Below, piece after piece: positions 46,701 through 55,149 of a DNA stretch of 64,000 nt. Numbering within the stretch: position 1 is the stretch's first letter; the number at the start of each line of letters is the position of its first letter. This stretch comes from Nipponacmea schrenckii. Its lineage: Eukaryota > Mollusca > Gastropoda > Lottiidae. Under the pieces are notes generated by a model, which worked only from the letters and a program-made list of their open reading frames with translations, did no database searches and was not told where the DNA came from. Where the stretch lies: assembly GCA_030562195.1 (NCBI GenBank), contig CM060202.1:8618001-8682000 (forward strand). The letters run 5' to 3'. Position numbers and translations under genes: made by a program.

Positions 46701-46724
46701 TATGAAAATATGTCAAGAATTTAA
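25657..46724 (+). CDS. Ig-superfamily receptor gene D (frameshift in Ig5 exon)
   Basis: Head-to-head partner of gene A. Exons: 25657-25717 (signal), 32545-32856 (Ig1), 39001-39255 (Ig2), 40426-40680 (Ig3), 41319-41579 (Ig4), 42348-42636 (Ig5), 45184-45351 (transmembrane), 46044-46068, 46315-46346 and 46624-46724. All phases agree except exon 6, where an extra T near 42383 relative to gene A leads to a TAG within a few codons. Read as assembled, the product stops after about 396 residues as a soluble four-Ig protein. The exons after the break are still intact and open, so the break is recent, a null allele, or a sequencing error. Intron 1 (6.8 kb) contains LINE and hAT sequence. Confidence 0.88.
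25718..26549 (+). other. Gene D intron 1, first part
   Basis: No feature recognised. Its mirror in the left arm would fall in the N gap. Confidence 0.5.
26550..27520 (-). pseudogene. LINE reverse transcriptase remnant (right arm)
   Basis: Inverted copy of 23,130-24,040 with the same ADDTIVLS and WRLKCNAS motifs. It continues, after the hAT element, at 31,520-31,640. About 640 bases present in the left copy are missing at the hAT junction. Confidence 0.85.
27521..31519 (+). mobile_element. hAT transposon (ZMYM1-like), about 4 kb
   Basis: Ends CAGTGGCAGAGCCA (27521) and the complement of CAGTGGCGGAGCCA (31519): a 14-bp inverted repeat with one mismatch, typical of hAT. Long G and C runs lie just inside both ends. 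No 8-bp target duplication is seen; about 640 bp of the LINE was lost at the site. Confidence 0.9.
28513..31208 (+). pseudogene. hAT transposase, one frame change
   Basis: N-terminal CDACGKELDSDYKESHVKRLH is a C2H2-like finger. A TTF/ZMYM-type zinc region (WLCYSPETHKMYCLSCWLF, HEDSEIHKSSM) comes next, then a DUF4371-type catalytic domain (LDSTIDIS, RGQAYDGASTMSG, HCCAHNLNLVIGD, CDTRWHS) and the C-terminal hAT dimerisation block (SSAASERSFSRLKLIKNYL). Total about 900 residues, near full length. The first frame (from 28513) and the second (to the stop at 31208) overlap; homologous reading switches near 29,085, implying a one-base change. All else is open, so the element is young. It lies in gene D intron 1 on the same strand. 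Confidence 0.9.
31640..32544 (+). other. Gene D intron 1, last part
   Basis: Mirrors 21,465-22,400. A 26-bp direct repeat of Ig1 exon sequence is at 32503-32528 (second copy 32582-32607, inside the exon). Confidence 0.6.
32545..32856 (+). CDS. Gene D exon 2: Ig domain 1 (V-like)
   Basis: 312 nt, acceptor ATATTTCAG, donor gtaagt. YRLQC and DDTTWFC cysteines; CEIFPGTC and KCGC extra cysteines. A few residues differ from A. Confidence 0.93.
33032..33533. mobile_element. MITE-like element, 502 bp, 8-bp target duplication
   Basis: About 85-bp imperfect terminal inverted repeats beginning near AGTCCGAAACTTGCTG, flanked by TATTTAGG at 33024-33031 and 33534-33541. The 8-bp duplication suggests mobilisation by a hAT transposase. 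No coding capacity. Right arm only. Confidence 0.82.
33542..34680. repeat. Dispersed repeat with GACCTTGACCTTCAAT units
   Basis: 33,820-34,260 is related to 60,520-60,790. At 34,260-34,680 a unit of about 105-125 bases holding GACCTTGACCTTCAATGACC and CTATCCACACATA occurs three to four times, with one more at 60,815-60,890. No gene. Confidence 0.65.
34900..35290. repeat. TTCCAACAA-rich quasi-palindromic repeat
   Basis: Repeated TTTTCCAACA on both strands, with TGTTGGAAAAATGTTGG at 35,063. Simple-sequence-like; no coding evidence. Confidence 0.6.
35390..36475. repeat. Tandem GCGTTTTACCGAC array
   Basis: Irregular units (about 115-160 bp) centred on CCGATTCCGCGTTTTACCGA and CGGTTTTACCGA, preceded by two related CGGGGGGTTTCG units. 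The right edge GTACGCTACGCCCCTG resembles a hAT terminus in complement. Possibly the interior of a non-autonomous element; the left end is not clear. Confidence 0.6.
36476..37990 (+). other. Gene D intron 2, right-arm-specific stretch
   Basis: No gene recognised. TGACGTCA (CRE-type) palindromes occur near 36,572 and 37,887, the second next to CACGTG. Confidence 0.4.
38640..38900. repeat. Small foldback repeat in gene D intron 2
   Basis: Inverted pair around TAACTTAGATACTGGC (38,675) and GCCAGTGTCTAAGTT (38,800), enclosing GATGGAATTGGCC and GGTGGGGAATGA. Related to the inner units of the element at 49,786-51,845 and to 18,230-18,560. Confidence 0.65.
39001..39255 (+). CDS. Gene D exon 3: Ig domain 2
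   Basis: 255 nt, acceptor TTATATAG, donor gtaagt. VNCLADCKPDC, INWSKDD, GSYTCTV. Confidence 0.93.
39339..39390 (+). mobile_element. SINE 3'-end fragment
   Basis: GCAGAAGAGTAGGACGTAAA followed by CATTTCATTTCA matches the complement of the 3' end of the SINE at 53,341. Confidence 0.6.
39743..39925 (+). mobile_element. SINE copy in gene D intron 3
   Basis: tRNA-like head GGAGCCACGGTGGCTAAATG, then the SINE core; the 3' end is missing. Mirror of 17,293-17,476. Confidence 0.8.
40014..40425 (+). repeat. Tandem array of Ig3-exon 5' ends with acceptors (right arm)
   Basis: Exon-side edges at 40014, 40117, 40220, 40323 and 40426, all exactly 103 bp apart. Four partial copies precede the complete exon. 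Splicing to an early copy reads into the next acceptor and stops (YYFRWS then TGA). Confidence 0.95.
40426..40680 (+). CDS. Gene D exon 4: Ig domain 3
   Basis: 255 nt, using the last of five tandem acceptors. Core TITCLTDC, YKWTGPV, GNYTCEA. This is the only acceptor that gives a complete domain. Confidence 0.92.
40681..41318 (+). other. Gene D intron 4
   Basis: No feature except TACATGTACATG near 41,122. Mirrors gene A intron 4. Confidence 0.5.
41319..41579 (+). CDS. Gene D exon 5: Ig domain 4
   Basis: 261 nt, acceptor TGTTTAAG, first of eight tandem donors. VVFNC, ITWSSS, GIYTCTAYNGIG. The second and third donors would add 33 or 66 residues in frame. Confidence 0.92.
41580..42254 (+). repeat. 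Tandem array of Ig4-exon 3' ends with donors (right arm)
   Basis: Donor edges at 41579, 41678, 41777, 41872, 41971, 42066, 42161 and 42254 (spacing 99, 99, 95, 99, 95, 95, 93). The first two added units are 99 bp, a whole number of codons, and are open from exon 5. The last two donors are mutated (gtaatt, gtacgt). Confidence 0.95.
42348..42636 (+). pseudogene. Gene D exon 6: Ig domain 5, frameshifted
   Basis: 289 nt against 288 in gene A. GATGAATGTAAAG replaces GATGAAGTAAAG, so the frame meets TAG at once. Downstream the domain is intact in the shifted frame (LGEEVKLQIDVIAYPKPSF ... FGNYTVTVTNGIGDD). Confidence 0.9.
42645..42760 (-). repeat. Inverted copy of the start of the Ig5 exon
   Basis: About 115 bases just past exon 6 are the reverse complement of its acceptor region and first third (CTTCACCCAGTCTCTTC ... 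GGCGAACCTGAAACAAG). The exon and this copy form a local inverted repeat. It resembles left-arm sequence 14,712-14,830 in the same orientation. Confidence 0.85.
42920..45097. repeat. 160-bp tandem array bounded by TACGCCCAC inverted ends
   Basis: Roughly a dozen units of 148-163 bp, each with TTCATCCTTGGG, CAAGTTTCATCAAAATC, TAGAGTGTTTACAAG and AACGCGTTTTCAAG. A (GACG)n run lies at 44,994-45,052. The region starts near ATATACGCCCACT and ends ATGTGGGCGTATA. The left arm has an empty site at about 14,140. Confidence 0.9.
45184..45351 (+). CDS. Gene D exon 7: transmembrane helix
   Basis: 168 nt, acceptor TTCCACAG. Gly-Ile repeat four residues longer than in A, then SVVCVFLVLLIIFIYRKY. Donor G|gtaaag. 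Confidence 0.9.
45352..45398 (+). CDS. Gene D alternative short tail
   Basis: In-frame read-through: GKDYKYYILPDHGDL then TAA. Eight residues shorter than in A because of one substitution. AATAAA follows at 45478-45483. Confidence 0.45.
45399..46043 (+). other. Gene D intron 7 / short-form 3' UTR
   Basis: Holds the AATAAA for the short form. The rest mirrors gene A intron 7. Confidence 0.5.
46044..46068 (+). CDS. Gene D exon 8: micro-exon
   Basis: 25 nt between TTTTTGTAG and gtgggt, identical in layout to gene A. Confidence 0.75.
46315..46346 (+). CDS. Gene D exon 9: YATF segment
   Basis: 32 nt between TTTTCAG and gtaaat. Confidence 0.82.
46624..46724 (+). CDS. Gene D exon 10: tyrosine tail and stop
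   Basis: 101 nt after TTATCACAG. YEDL, YENN and YENM motifs. A possible AATAAA polyadenylation signal lies at 46875-46880. Confidence 0.88.
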
Positions 46725-48882
46725 ATATGAAGTACCGTAATACTGATACAGTATGTTAATATCCATTATTAAGTCTTCTGTCTCGTACTATTAAAATATA
46801 TTATACTACTTTCACTTGAACTTTATGTTTGTTTTTATAAACTTGACAGTATATGATATTATGTAAATGTTAAAAATAAATTCCTGAAATTTAATCAAAA
46901 TATTTCTCTGTAGATTGAGGTGCTTCATATGGCTTTTATTTTATTTATTTATTTGTTTATTTTTGTTTTGATTTCGTAAATTTATATGTGTCCAATATAA
47001 CATTGTTCCAATGCCCTAATAAAAGTATTTATGCCCTGGGAAAGAGATATGACAATTCCTATATGGTCTACCTGGCACAAATGCATTATTTTTAATTGGT
47101 AATTAAAGTTTATCAATTAATTAATTATAATTTAGAGTTAATGAAACGAATTTTATCCACTCTCTTATCTGGCGGTCTACGATTGGCTGGCCTTGATTGT
47201 TTCTTCTAATAATATACCGCACGTGCCGGGCGAATCTCAGAACTAAAACTTGCTATTTTATAATGTATAGTTTATTGTATTTCAATCCCCCAAAACTCAC
47301 AAATTCTCTGATTGTTTACCACCCCGTTATTATCTCGCTATTGGTGGCTGACACGTCGCTGGCTCTATACGGATATCTGCGCAGTATCCAATAATTTTAC
47401 CCACCCACCCATACCCTATTTTTTATATTACTTATGCTATGATATATCTCTTGTATTTGTCTCATTTTCAGACAATGTTCGGATTACCCCTCACTCATTT
47501 TATCTTATTTATGACATGAACTGATTTAGATGCGAGGGGTATCCAATGCGTTAACGATTTTTACAATAAATTCTCATAGCTTTGTCATTGTTTTAATTGG
47601 GAGTATATTTAACAAGAGGAAAACCTGATAAGAAGTACTATAGAATAACATGGTATAACCATTGTGTTTGAATGGTTTACATAACTGTCGACGATGTGAG
47701 ATTCAGCTTATTTCGTATTATTTGTGGTGGTGCTTTCTATAATGTTCTACCACCGAAGGAACGCTTTGTAGTTTTGTGCAATTCCTGCAGAAAAAGATGG
47801 TGTCAGTTCTATCAGCACAGTTTAGGACAGGCATCAATGTAAGCAGTGATAAAACTGAATGTTATTGGACATCATCTGTAGGTATTCTATCACTTGAAAT
47901 AGTAACAAATTCCATTAAAACCTTTCCCCTTAGTACAGGGTTCCACCACCCATTTCAGTTGCTGGGTGCTCCAGGAATTATGAAGGATTGTGGGGTATAT
48001 TATAATGGAGTGTTTAACTACTCATTGAACATACTTACTGAAAACGTTCGTGGCATGTTTGGAAAGACCACCAAACTCTTTTCTACTTTGAAGAGCACTT
48101 TTAAAGGAAAGAGGACGAATACAGAAGTTTGAACTGCTTACCGAGACATTCAGTACACTCCGTTCTTTAATCAAAACAGTTAGATCAAGTAGATGTACAA
48201 AAAGAATGTTTTCAAAATAATTATTCACATTTAATGTACATTGTTTTTAATAGGAACATTTTACTTAAGATATATTAGTGACTTAAAGCAACAGAGGATA
48301 CATCTTAATGTAGATACTCATAATTTAATTCTAGTTAGTAGCAGTCTTTTTTACTATATATAGTAGGCCGTATAAATTAGGTATATCAATTAACTAATGT
48401 ACGGATTTGAGTAAAATAAATACCAAAATTTTAGATAATTATATAGGCTACTAATTGTGAAAGTTGAACAACAACAAAATCAGAGCCTTTATAATGTCAA
48501 ACAAAAACCTACTTTGAACTGATTACTTAAATATATCAAACCTTTTAAAACAGATTGATCAAGCAGATATATACAAAGATGTAAATTGCATATTGTGAAA
48601 ATATTTTCACTTATAATTAACATATTCTTTGATATTGATAATTTTGAATACTGCCCCTTTAAAGATGTAAATCCGATTCAATAGTTTCTATATAATGGGA
48701 GACAACTATATTAATTATTTCAAGGGATATGAACAGTATCCAAAGACTTGCTAAGTCAGCAGATATCACTGATATCGAATTAGAATACAATATTGTGAGT
48801 ATGGGGTCTGTCAATCAAACAGTACATATCAGAAAAAAGAATTATAGTGGTAAAACAAGTTCAAAACCTGATAAATACGTTG
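46725..48882 (+). other. Gene D 3' flank
   Basis: Mirrors the gene A 3' flank. A frame at 47,776-48,132 and others recur in the left copies but show no recognised domain. No gene called. Confidence 0.5.
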
Positions 48883-49382
48883 NNNNNNNNNNNNNNNNNN
48901 NNNNNNNNNNNNNNNNNNNNNNNNNNNNNNNNNNNNNNNNNNNNNNNNNNNNNNNNNNNNNNNNNNNNNNNNNNNNNNNNNNNNNNNNNNNNNNNNNNNN
49001 NNNNNNNNNNNNNNNNNNNNNNNNNNNNNNNNNNNNNNNNNNNNNNNNNNNNNNNNNNNNNNNNNNNNNNNNNNNNNNNNNNNNNNNNNNNNNNNNNNNN
49101 NNNNNNNNNNNNNNNNNNNNNNNNNNNNNNNNNNNNNNNNNNNNNNNNNNNNNNNNNNNNNNNNNNNNNNNNNNNNNNNNNNNNNNNNNNNNNNNNNNNN
49201 NNNNNNNNNNNNNNNNNNNNNNNNNNNNNNNNNNNNNNNNNNNNNNNNNNNNNNNNNNNNNNNNNNNNNNNNNNNNNNNNNNNNNNNNNNNNNNNNNNNN
49301 NNNNNNNNNNNNNNNNNNNNNNNNNNNNNNNNNNNNNNNNNNNNNNNNNNNNNNNNNNNNNNNNNNNNNNNNNNNNNNNNNN
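48883..49382. other. Assembly gap (500 N)
   Basis: Ends the right inverted-repeat arm; sequence beyond is unrelated to the left arm. Confidence 0.98.
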
Positions 49383-49552
49383 TACAAGCCCAAATGAGGC
49401 ATAGGAGCTAAGTCAACAGGCTCCGGGTCTTGGTATCTAGAGATGGTCAATAAGACCTCCTGGCCTTGATCTTTGAAGTAAGCAACATCGTCTATTGCTG
49501 GTAAGCAATTGGTTCCACTACCTAGGACATGATCCTGAAAGCTGCACACCAT
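49383..49552 (-). CDS. Duplicated unknown open frame, copy 1 (partial)
   Basis: Begins MVCSFQDHVLGSGTNC and continues DDVAYFKDQGQEVLLTISRY into the gap. Copy 2 is at 52,798-53,001. Not recognised. Non-coding flanks are equally conserved, so this could simply be a recent segmental copy. Confidence 0.35.
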
Positions 49553-49785
49553 CCTTTAGGTTATGAAAGTAGAGCTACTTCAAATCTTTGTTGACCCCAA
49601 CTTATCCCGCTGTATTCGTGTCCGAAAGATGAAATTATTATCACCAAGTTGTTTTTAGAGGTTCTTATCTTAATATCCAGAATGGAATAGACAGGACTGG
49701 CAACTTGGTTTAAATCTTGAATGTCTTCCCTTCATATGGTTACACTTACAAATAATCTATAAATATTCATTATTTATTCGGTATT

Positions 49786-51845
49786 TATGGAAGACAATCC
49801 CTGCCATAATTAATCATTCTTAATGCTTAATTCGGTGTTAAACATTAGTACAGTAACATAATCATTTGTACGCTTAATTTGACATTTTTTCGCTAAATTC
49901 ATAATTTGTTGTTAAAAATTTATCATTCGAATAAAGAATATTACTGAACAAATTAACGATTTAGCCGAACTAATATTGCCCACTTCATAACGCCGAATGA
50001 AGTTTACCGAACAAATGTTGAAAAACATTTCTCGCATTTCATGAAAACGATATCATTATGACGACAAGTGGCGCTGTTCAATTTTAGTTAGGGCTTCGTT
50101 CCTATTTGTTTCGCCAATTTTTATGGACGGCCAGTGGCTGTGTACAAAGTAAAGAATCTTATTATGAATTCCAATTTTATGATAAAAAGCGAAGTTTTTA
50201 ATCAAACTCTTGGTTCTCTTTATTCATTGGAATGTGAGATTTTGAGATAAATATGGTGTCTATACCAGGAAATGTTTTGAAAAATGACCAATTTTTGTAC
50301 AGTCCACAGTGATGGTTGTGGGACAGATATTTTGATGGAATTAGCAAAATCCCAACTACATGGTTTCTTCACACCTTTGAAGATATCGAAAATTCCAATA
50401 TAAAAGTATTTTCATGACAAGCTTAGTTACTGGCCAGTTCGAGACGAAGACTCGTCTGGCCAATCTTAGAAAAATAGCCAATTTTTGAATAGTCCACTCT
50501 GATGGTGGTGGGCTATGTTTTGATGGAATTGGCAGAATGCCAACCACATGGCGCCTTCAGACATGTGAATATCCCCAAAATTCCAAAGAAATGGTATTTT
50601 CATGCCAAACCTAATGACTGGTCAGTCAGTGATGAAGACTCTCCATGGCCAATTTTTGAAAAATGGACAATTTTTTAACAGGCCACGGTGATGGTGGTCG
50701 GGCATAGATATTGATGGAATTGGCAGAATCCTAACCACATGGTGCCTTCAGACCTGGGAATAAATCAAATAATTCCAATGTAATGGTATTTTCATGCCAA
50801 ACGTAGTGACTGGCCAGTCAGTGATGAAAACTCTTCATGGCCAATTGATAAAATATGGCCAATTTTTTATCAGTTCACGCTGATGGTGGTGGGGCATAAG
50901 TTTTGAAGATGGAATTGGTAGAATCCCTACCACATGTGGTGCCTTCAGACCTATGAAAATCCAAAAAATTCCAATGAAATGGTATTTTCATGCCAAATTA
51001 GCGACTGGCCAGTCAGTGATAAAGACTCTTCATGGCAAATTTTTTGAAAAATGACCTTTGTTTGAAAAGTCCACGCTGATGGTGGTGGGGAATAAATTTT
51101 GAATTGGCAGAATCCCAACCAAATAGTGGCTTCTGACCTTTATGCCCCACCACCATCAGCGTGGACTGTTAAAAATTGACGACGAGCCATAACAAGTCTT
51201 CATCTTTATCTGTAACTAAACTAAATACTATTATATTGGAATTTTAGATATATTCACACGTCTGAAGAAACCATGTGGTTTGGATTTTGCAAATTCCATC
51301 AAATTATCTGTCCCACCACCATCACTGTGGACTGTACAAAAATTTGCCATTTTGAAAACATTTCATGGTATAGGCACCATATTTATCTCAAAATCTCACA
51401 TTCCAATGAATAAAGAGTACCAAGAGTTTGATTAAAATCTTCGCTTTTTATCAAATTGGAATTCATAATAAGATTCTTTACTTTGTACACAGCCACTGGC
51501 CGGCCATAAAAATTGACCAAATAAATAGGAACGAAGTCCTAACTCAAATTGAGCAGCGCCACTTGTCGTCATAATGATAATGTTCTCATGAAATGCGAGA
51601 AATGTTTTTCAACATTTGTTCGGTAAACTTCATTCGGCGTTATGAAGTGGGCAATATTAGTTCGGCTAAATCGTTAATTTTGTTCAGTAATATTCTTTAT
51701 TCGAATGATAAATTTTTAACAACAAATTATGAATTTAGTGAACGAATGTCAAATTAAGCGTACAAATGTTGATTTTACTGTAATAATGTTTATCACCGAA
51801 TTAAGCATTAAGAATGATTAATTATGGCAGGGATTGTCTTCCATA
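49786..51845. mobile_element. Foldback-type element with about 0.5-kb inverted ends
   Basis: 2,060 bp. Ends TATGGAAGACAATCCCTGCC and its exact complement; the inverted match extends from 49,786 to about 50,330 and from 51,280 to 51,845. Flanked by GGTATT on both sides (49780-49785 and 51846-51851). A paralogous uninterrupted site is at 54211-54216. The interior holds about five units of roughly 180 bp (GATGGTGGTGGGGCAT, GATGGAATTGGCAGAATCC, ATGGTATTTTCATGCC). No transposase frame. Confidence 0.93.
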
Positions 51846-51851
51846 GGTATT

Positions 51852-52797
51852 ACTCATCAAATTTGATTTAAGTTTGACATTCTGTAACTTACTTATTTCC
51901 AGTCTAAACGATTGGGTAAGAATCGTATGATTAGATTTATTAAGTTAAATTTAATACAATATTTTAAATAATTATGTTACCTTTAGTACACATGGAGCTC
52001 CAAGTCATCTTATTAGACTTCGTTTTAAACTGGTTTGATATTACTCAAAGTAGCCAATTGAAGACCAAATCAAATATTTTAAAATATTACAGGTAAATTG
52101 TTGTATACTCTCCGGTGAAAATAGTTTTATTCTAAATTTCGGGTATAGGTGATGATAGGGCAATCAATGTAGATCTTGCTGGAACTTTTCCGTACATTTT
52201 GATTGTAACTAATCTTATGTTTCTTAGAAATAATTGAACGCCAATAATTTTCAACAATTTATAGTGTTTCAATTTTTTTTCTAAAGAATTCTGATTACAT
52301 AGACATTCATTCCCCCATTCCTTCATTCATTCTATCTATTATTCAGTGTTAGATAAAACGAGAAGTTTGAAATAGACAGGAGAGGAGTAAATTTACAATA
52401 GAATAATTTGAGATACATCAGAGTCTTTCCTTCGATTTCCAACATATAACATTGATAAAGATAAATCCTTGTTTCTATTATATTAAGTTTGTCTTGAAGA
52501 TTTCAGTTCGCCTGAATTTTAAAATGGGGTTTAAATTTATTGAGCTGAATATATCTAAGATTTATACTTTTAGAATTAATGGGTTAAGATGTAGTTGACA
52601 TTTGGTAATTGGAAAAAAGCATTGCACAACACTTACTTTATTACAAATAAATAACACAATGTATTGGTGAGAAAAAGAATTAGAGATAAATGTAACCATA
52701 TCATTACCTTTGATCATTGATCACTGAAGGGAAGAAAGTAGATTCTGGTTGAGATTAAACCAGGCAGGTGTGTGGACTAGATCTTAGTCTACGATAT
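51852..52797. other. Intergenic, first part repeated at 54,217-54,440
   Basis: 51,852-52,080 matches 54,217-54,440. No gene is seen in the rest. Confidence 0.6.
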
Positions 52798-53001
52798 CTA
52801 CGGCAGTCTATAAGGATCATAACAGAACACATACAAGCCTAAAAGAGGCATAGGAGCTAAGTCAACAGGCTCCGGGTCTTGGTATCTAGAGATGGTCAAT
52901 AAGACCTCCTGGCCTTGATCTTTGAAGTAAGCAACATCGTCTATAGCTGGAAAGCAATTGGTTCCACTACCTAGGACACGGTCCTGAAAGCTGCACACCA
53001 T
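52798..53001 (-). CDS. Duplicated unknown open frame, copy 2
   Basis: 67 codons with ATG and stop: MVCSFQDRVLGSGTNC ... DPEPVDLAPMPLLGL. Unknown function; may be an exon or a chance frame in a duplicated block. Differs from copy 1 at three of 56 shared residues. Confidence 0.4.
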   Translation of the reverse strand: MVCSFQDRVLGSGTNCFPAIDDVAYFKDQGQEVLLTISRYQDPEPVDLAPMPLLGLYVFCYDPYRLP

Positions 53002-53260
53002 CCTTAAGGTTATGAAAGAAGAGCTACTTCAAATCTTTGTTGACCCCAACTTATCCCGCTGTATTCGTGTCCGAAAGATGAAATTATTATCACCAAGTTG
53101 TTTTTAGAGGTTCTTATCTCAATATCCAGAATGGAATAGACAGGACTGGCAACTTGGTTTATATCTTGAATGTCTTCCCTTCATATGGTTACACTTACAA
53201 ATAATCTATAAATATTCATTATTTATTTTGAACAATAAAATCTGTTATTTATTAAAATAG
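53002..53260. repeat. Segmental repeat, shared with 49,553-49,785 and 54,020-54,210
   Basis: All three begin at or near TTGTTGACCCCAACTTATCCC and include ATGAAATTATTATCACCAAG and CAGGACTGGCAACTTGG. The second copy diverges at about 53,225, the other two continue into TATTCGGTATT. Confidence 0.85.
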
Positions 53261-53340
53261 TCTTTGTGCAATGTTTTGTATAATTATAAAAGTTTAGTCA
53301 CTACATTTGATCATCTGGTGTTTTAAAACATGTCTCTTCG

Positions 53341-53709
53341 AAATGAAATGAAATGAATGGAGTTTTACGTCCTACTCTTCTGCACCTTATGGGCTAATGA
53401 AGACGGGCAACGCCATGCAGTGTGCAATGAGGGAAATTTTGCCAGGACAGCGGCATTAGCCTACTCTTTTTGCGATTTCCAACTGTCGAGGGATCTTTAA
53501 CGTGCACAGCCTGTAGCACACGGGGCCTCGGTTTATTGTCCCATCCGAACGACTAGACGCTTTTTCAATGTCAGTCCCTCTGACCTGCATCACCGACAAG
53601 GGGAAACCGGGCTGAAAAATCCGAAATTCATCTCGACCTTTGCCGGGATTGAACCCTGGACCTTCAGGTTAGCGAGCAAGCGTCTAACCCACTGAGCCAC
53701 CGCGGCTCC
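53341..53709 (-). mobile_element. SINE, near full length, tRNA-derived head
   Basis: Minus-strand head GGAGCCGCGGTGGCTCAGTG (box A-like) and GGTTCAATCCC (box B-like) are followed by a core (CCTCGGTTTATTGTCCC on the plus strand) and a CATTT-type tail. Best-preserved copy of the family in the window. Confidence 0.9.
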
Positions 53710-54019
53710 CATGTCTCTTCGAAACATTCAGCCTCAGTAACAAAAAATCCCTATTTTAGAATCCAAATTAACTCATTTCTACAAGATAAACTAAACATAT
53801 TATTATGAAGGGTTTATCTTTATTATATTTATATGAAGGAACATCTAAGGACTGATTCTGATCTGTCACAATTTATTCTAGTGTAAAGATACTCTCTTCT
53901 TATTTCCAACATTTCTTCATTCATTCATGTATAGATAGACAGAAGATCTAAAATATAGTTTTGTCCCTCGATTGTATTCTCATCAAAATCGGTTCTAGAA
54001 GTTAATTAACTTCATAGCT

Positions 54020-54440
54020 TTGTTGACCCTAACTTATCCCGCTGTATTCATGTCCGAAAGATGAAATTATTATCACCAAGTTGTTTTTAGAGGTTCTTAT
54101 CTAAATATCCAGAATGGAATAGACAGGACTGGCAACTTGGTTTATATCTTGAATGTCTTCCCTTTATTTACCTTACTTACAAATTATCTATAAATATTCA
54201 TTATTTATTCGGTATTACTCATCAAATTTGACTGAAATTTGACATTCTGTAACCTACAAAATTCCAGTCTAAACGATTGGGTAAGAATCGTATGATTGGA
54301 TTTATTAAGTTAGATGGTTTAATACACTATTTTAAATAACTATGTTACCTTTAGTAGGAATGAAACTTCAATTCATCAAACCAGTTTTAAAAGAAGTCTA
54401 CTTAGATATTACTCAAATTAGCCGATTGAAGACTAAATCT
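54020..54440. repeat. Third copy of segmental repeat, foldback-free
   Basis: Contains the uninterrupted TATTCGGTATTACTCATC junction that marks the foldback insertion site. No gene. Confidence 0.85.
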
Positions 54441-55149
54441 AAATTATTCTAGTTTAACATTGATATAAATATTTCATAATGCACATAAAATATCGATAGA
54501 ATACAGGATGGTCAACAAAGTTAGATCTAAATTTTTTGTCATATTGTATCTGATCCCTTGAACGTTTTATTTTAAATTTAGGGTTTAGCTGAACGTTTAC
54601 CATTAATAACTACTAGTAGATTATCGTGTAGATATTTTAACATATTTCATACTATTTTGCATAGTTTTATTTTTAATTTGGGCTGAATGTGTCAATTTAA
54701 CATTAATAAATATATCTTGTAGATTATCATGTAAGATGGTGCGTGGTTGTAATATAAAAATATGTCTAAATGTTTTTAAATATGGAACTTTCGTTGGTGT
54801 TCCTTATCTATAGTTCTTTGATTATTGGAATGGCTTGGCAAGTTGTGTCACTGAAAAGTCCAACAACGGAAATAATTTGATAATCTTCTTGGATGTTAAG
54901 ACCATTTGATTCTTTAGTATCTATCCAGAAATTTTCTCGAATTTGTTCAATAGGTTTGATCCGGACATTATTTATACTGTGGATTGACTGGTTTCAAATG
55001 CTTTGCTACTTATTTGTCGAGATTGTGATTGCTTTCAAATCTGTGGCCATTTAATAGCTTTCTTAAACAATCCTACTTCAATAATCCTTGAGTATTTATA
55101 GGAAACCTTTTATTTTAGAAAGAGTTGTATTTTTTATTTTAAAAACTAT
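54441..55149. other. Intergenic, nothing recognised
   Basis: AT-rich sequence without convincing frames or repeats. Confidence 0.4.

Larger units (their letters stand above)
26550..48882 (-). repeat. Right arm of giant inverted repeat
   Basis: Reverse complement of 9,930-24,040 with large insertions: hAT (27,521-31,519), about 5 kb in intron 2 (roughly 32,920-37,990) and a 160-bp tandem array (about 42,920-45,097). The outer end is cut by an N gap. Confidence 0.9.

Noticed and set aside
53341..53709. A functional tRNA gene
   Set aside because: Box A and B-like sequences belong to a SINE head; other copies share the whole core and tail, and no cloverleaf with a clear anticodon arm is evident.
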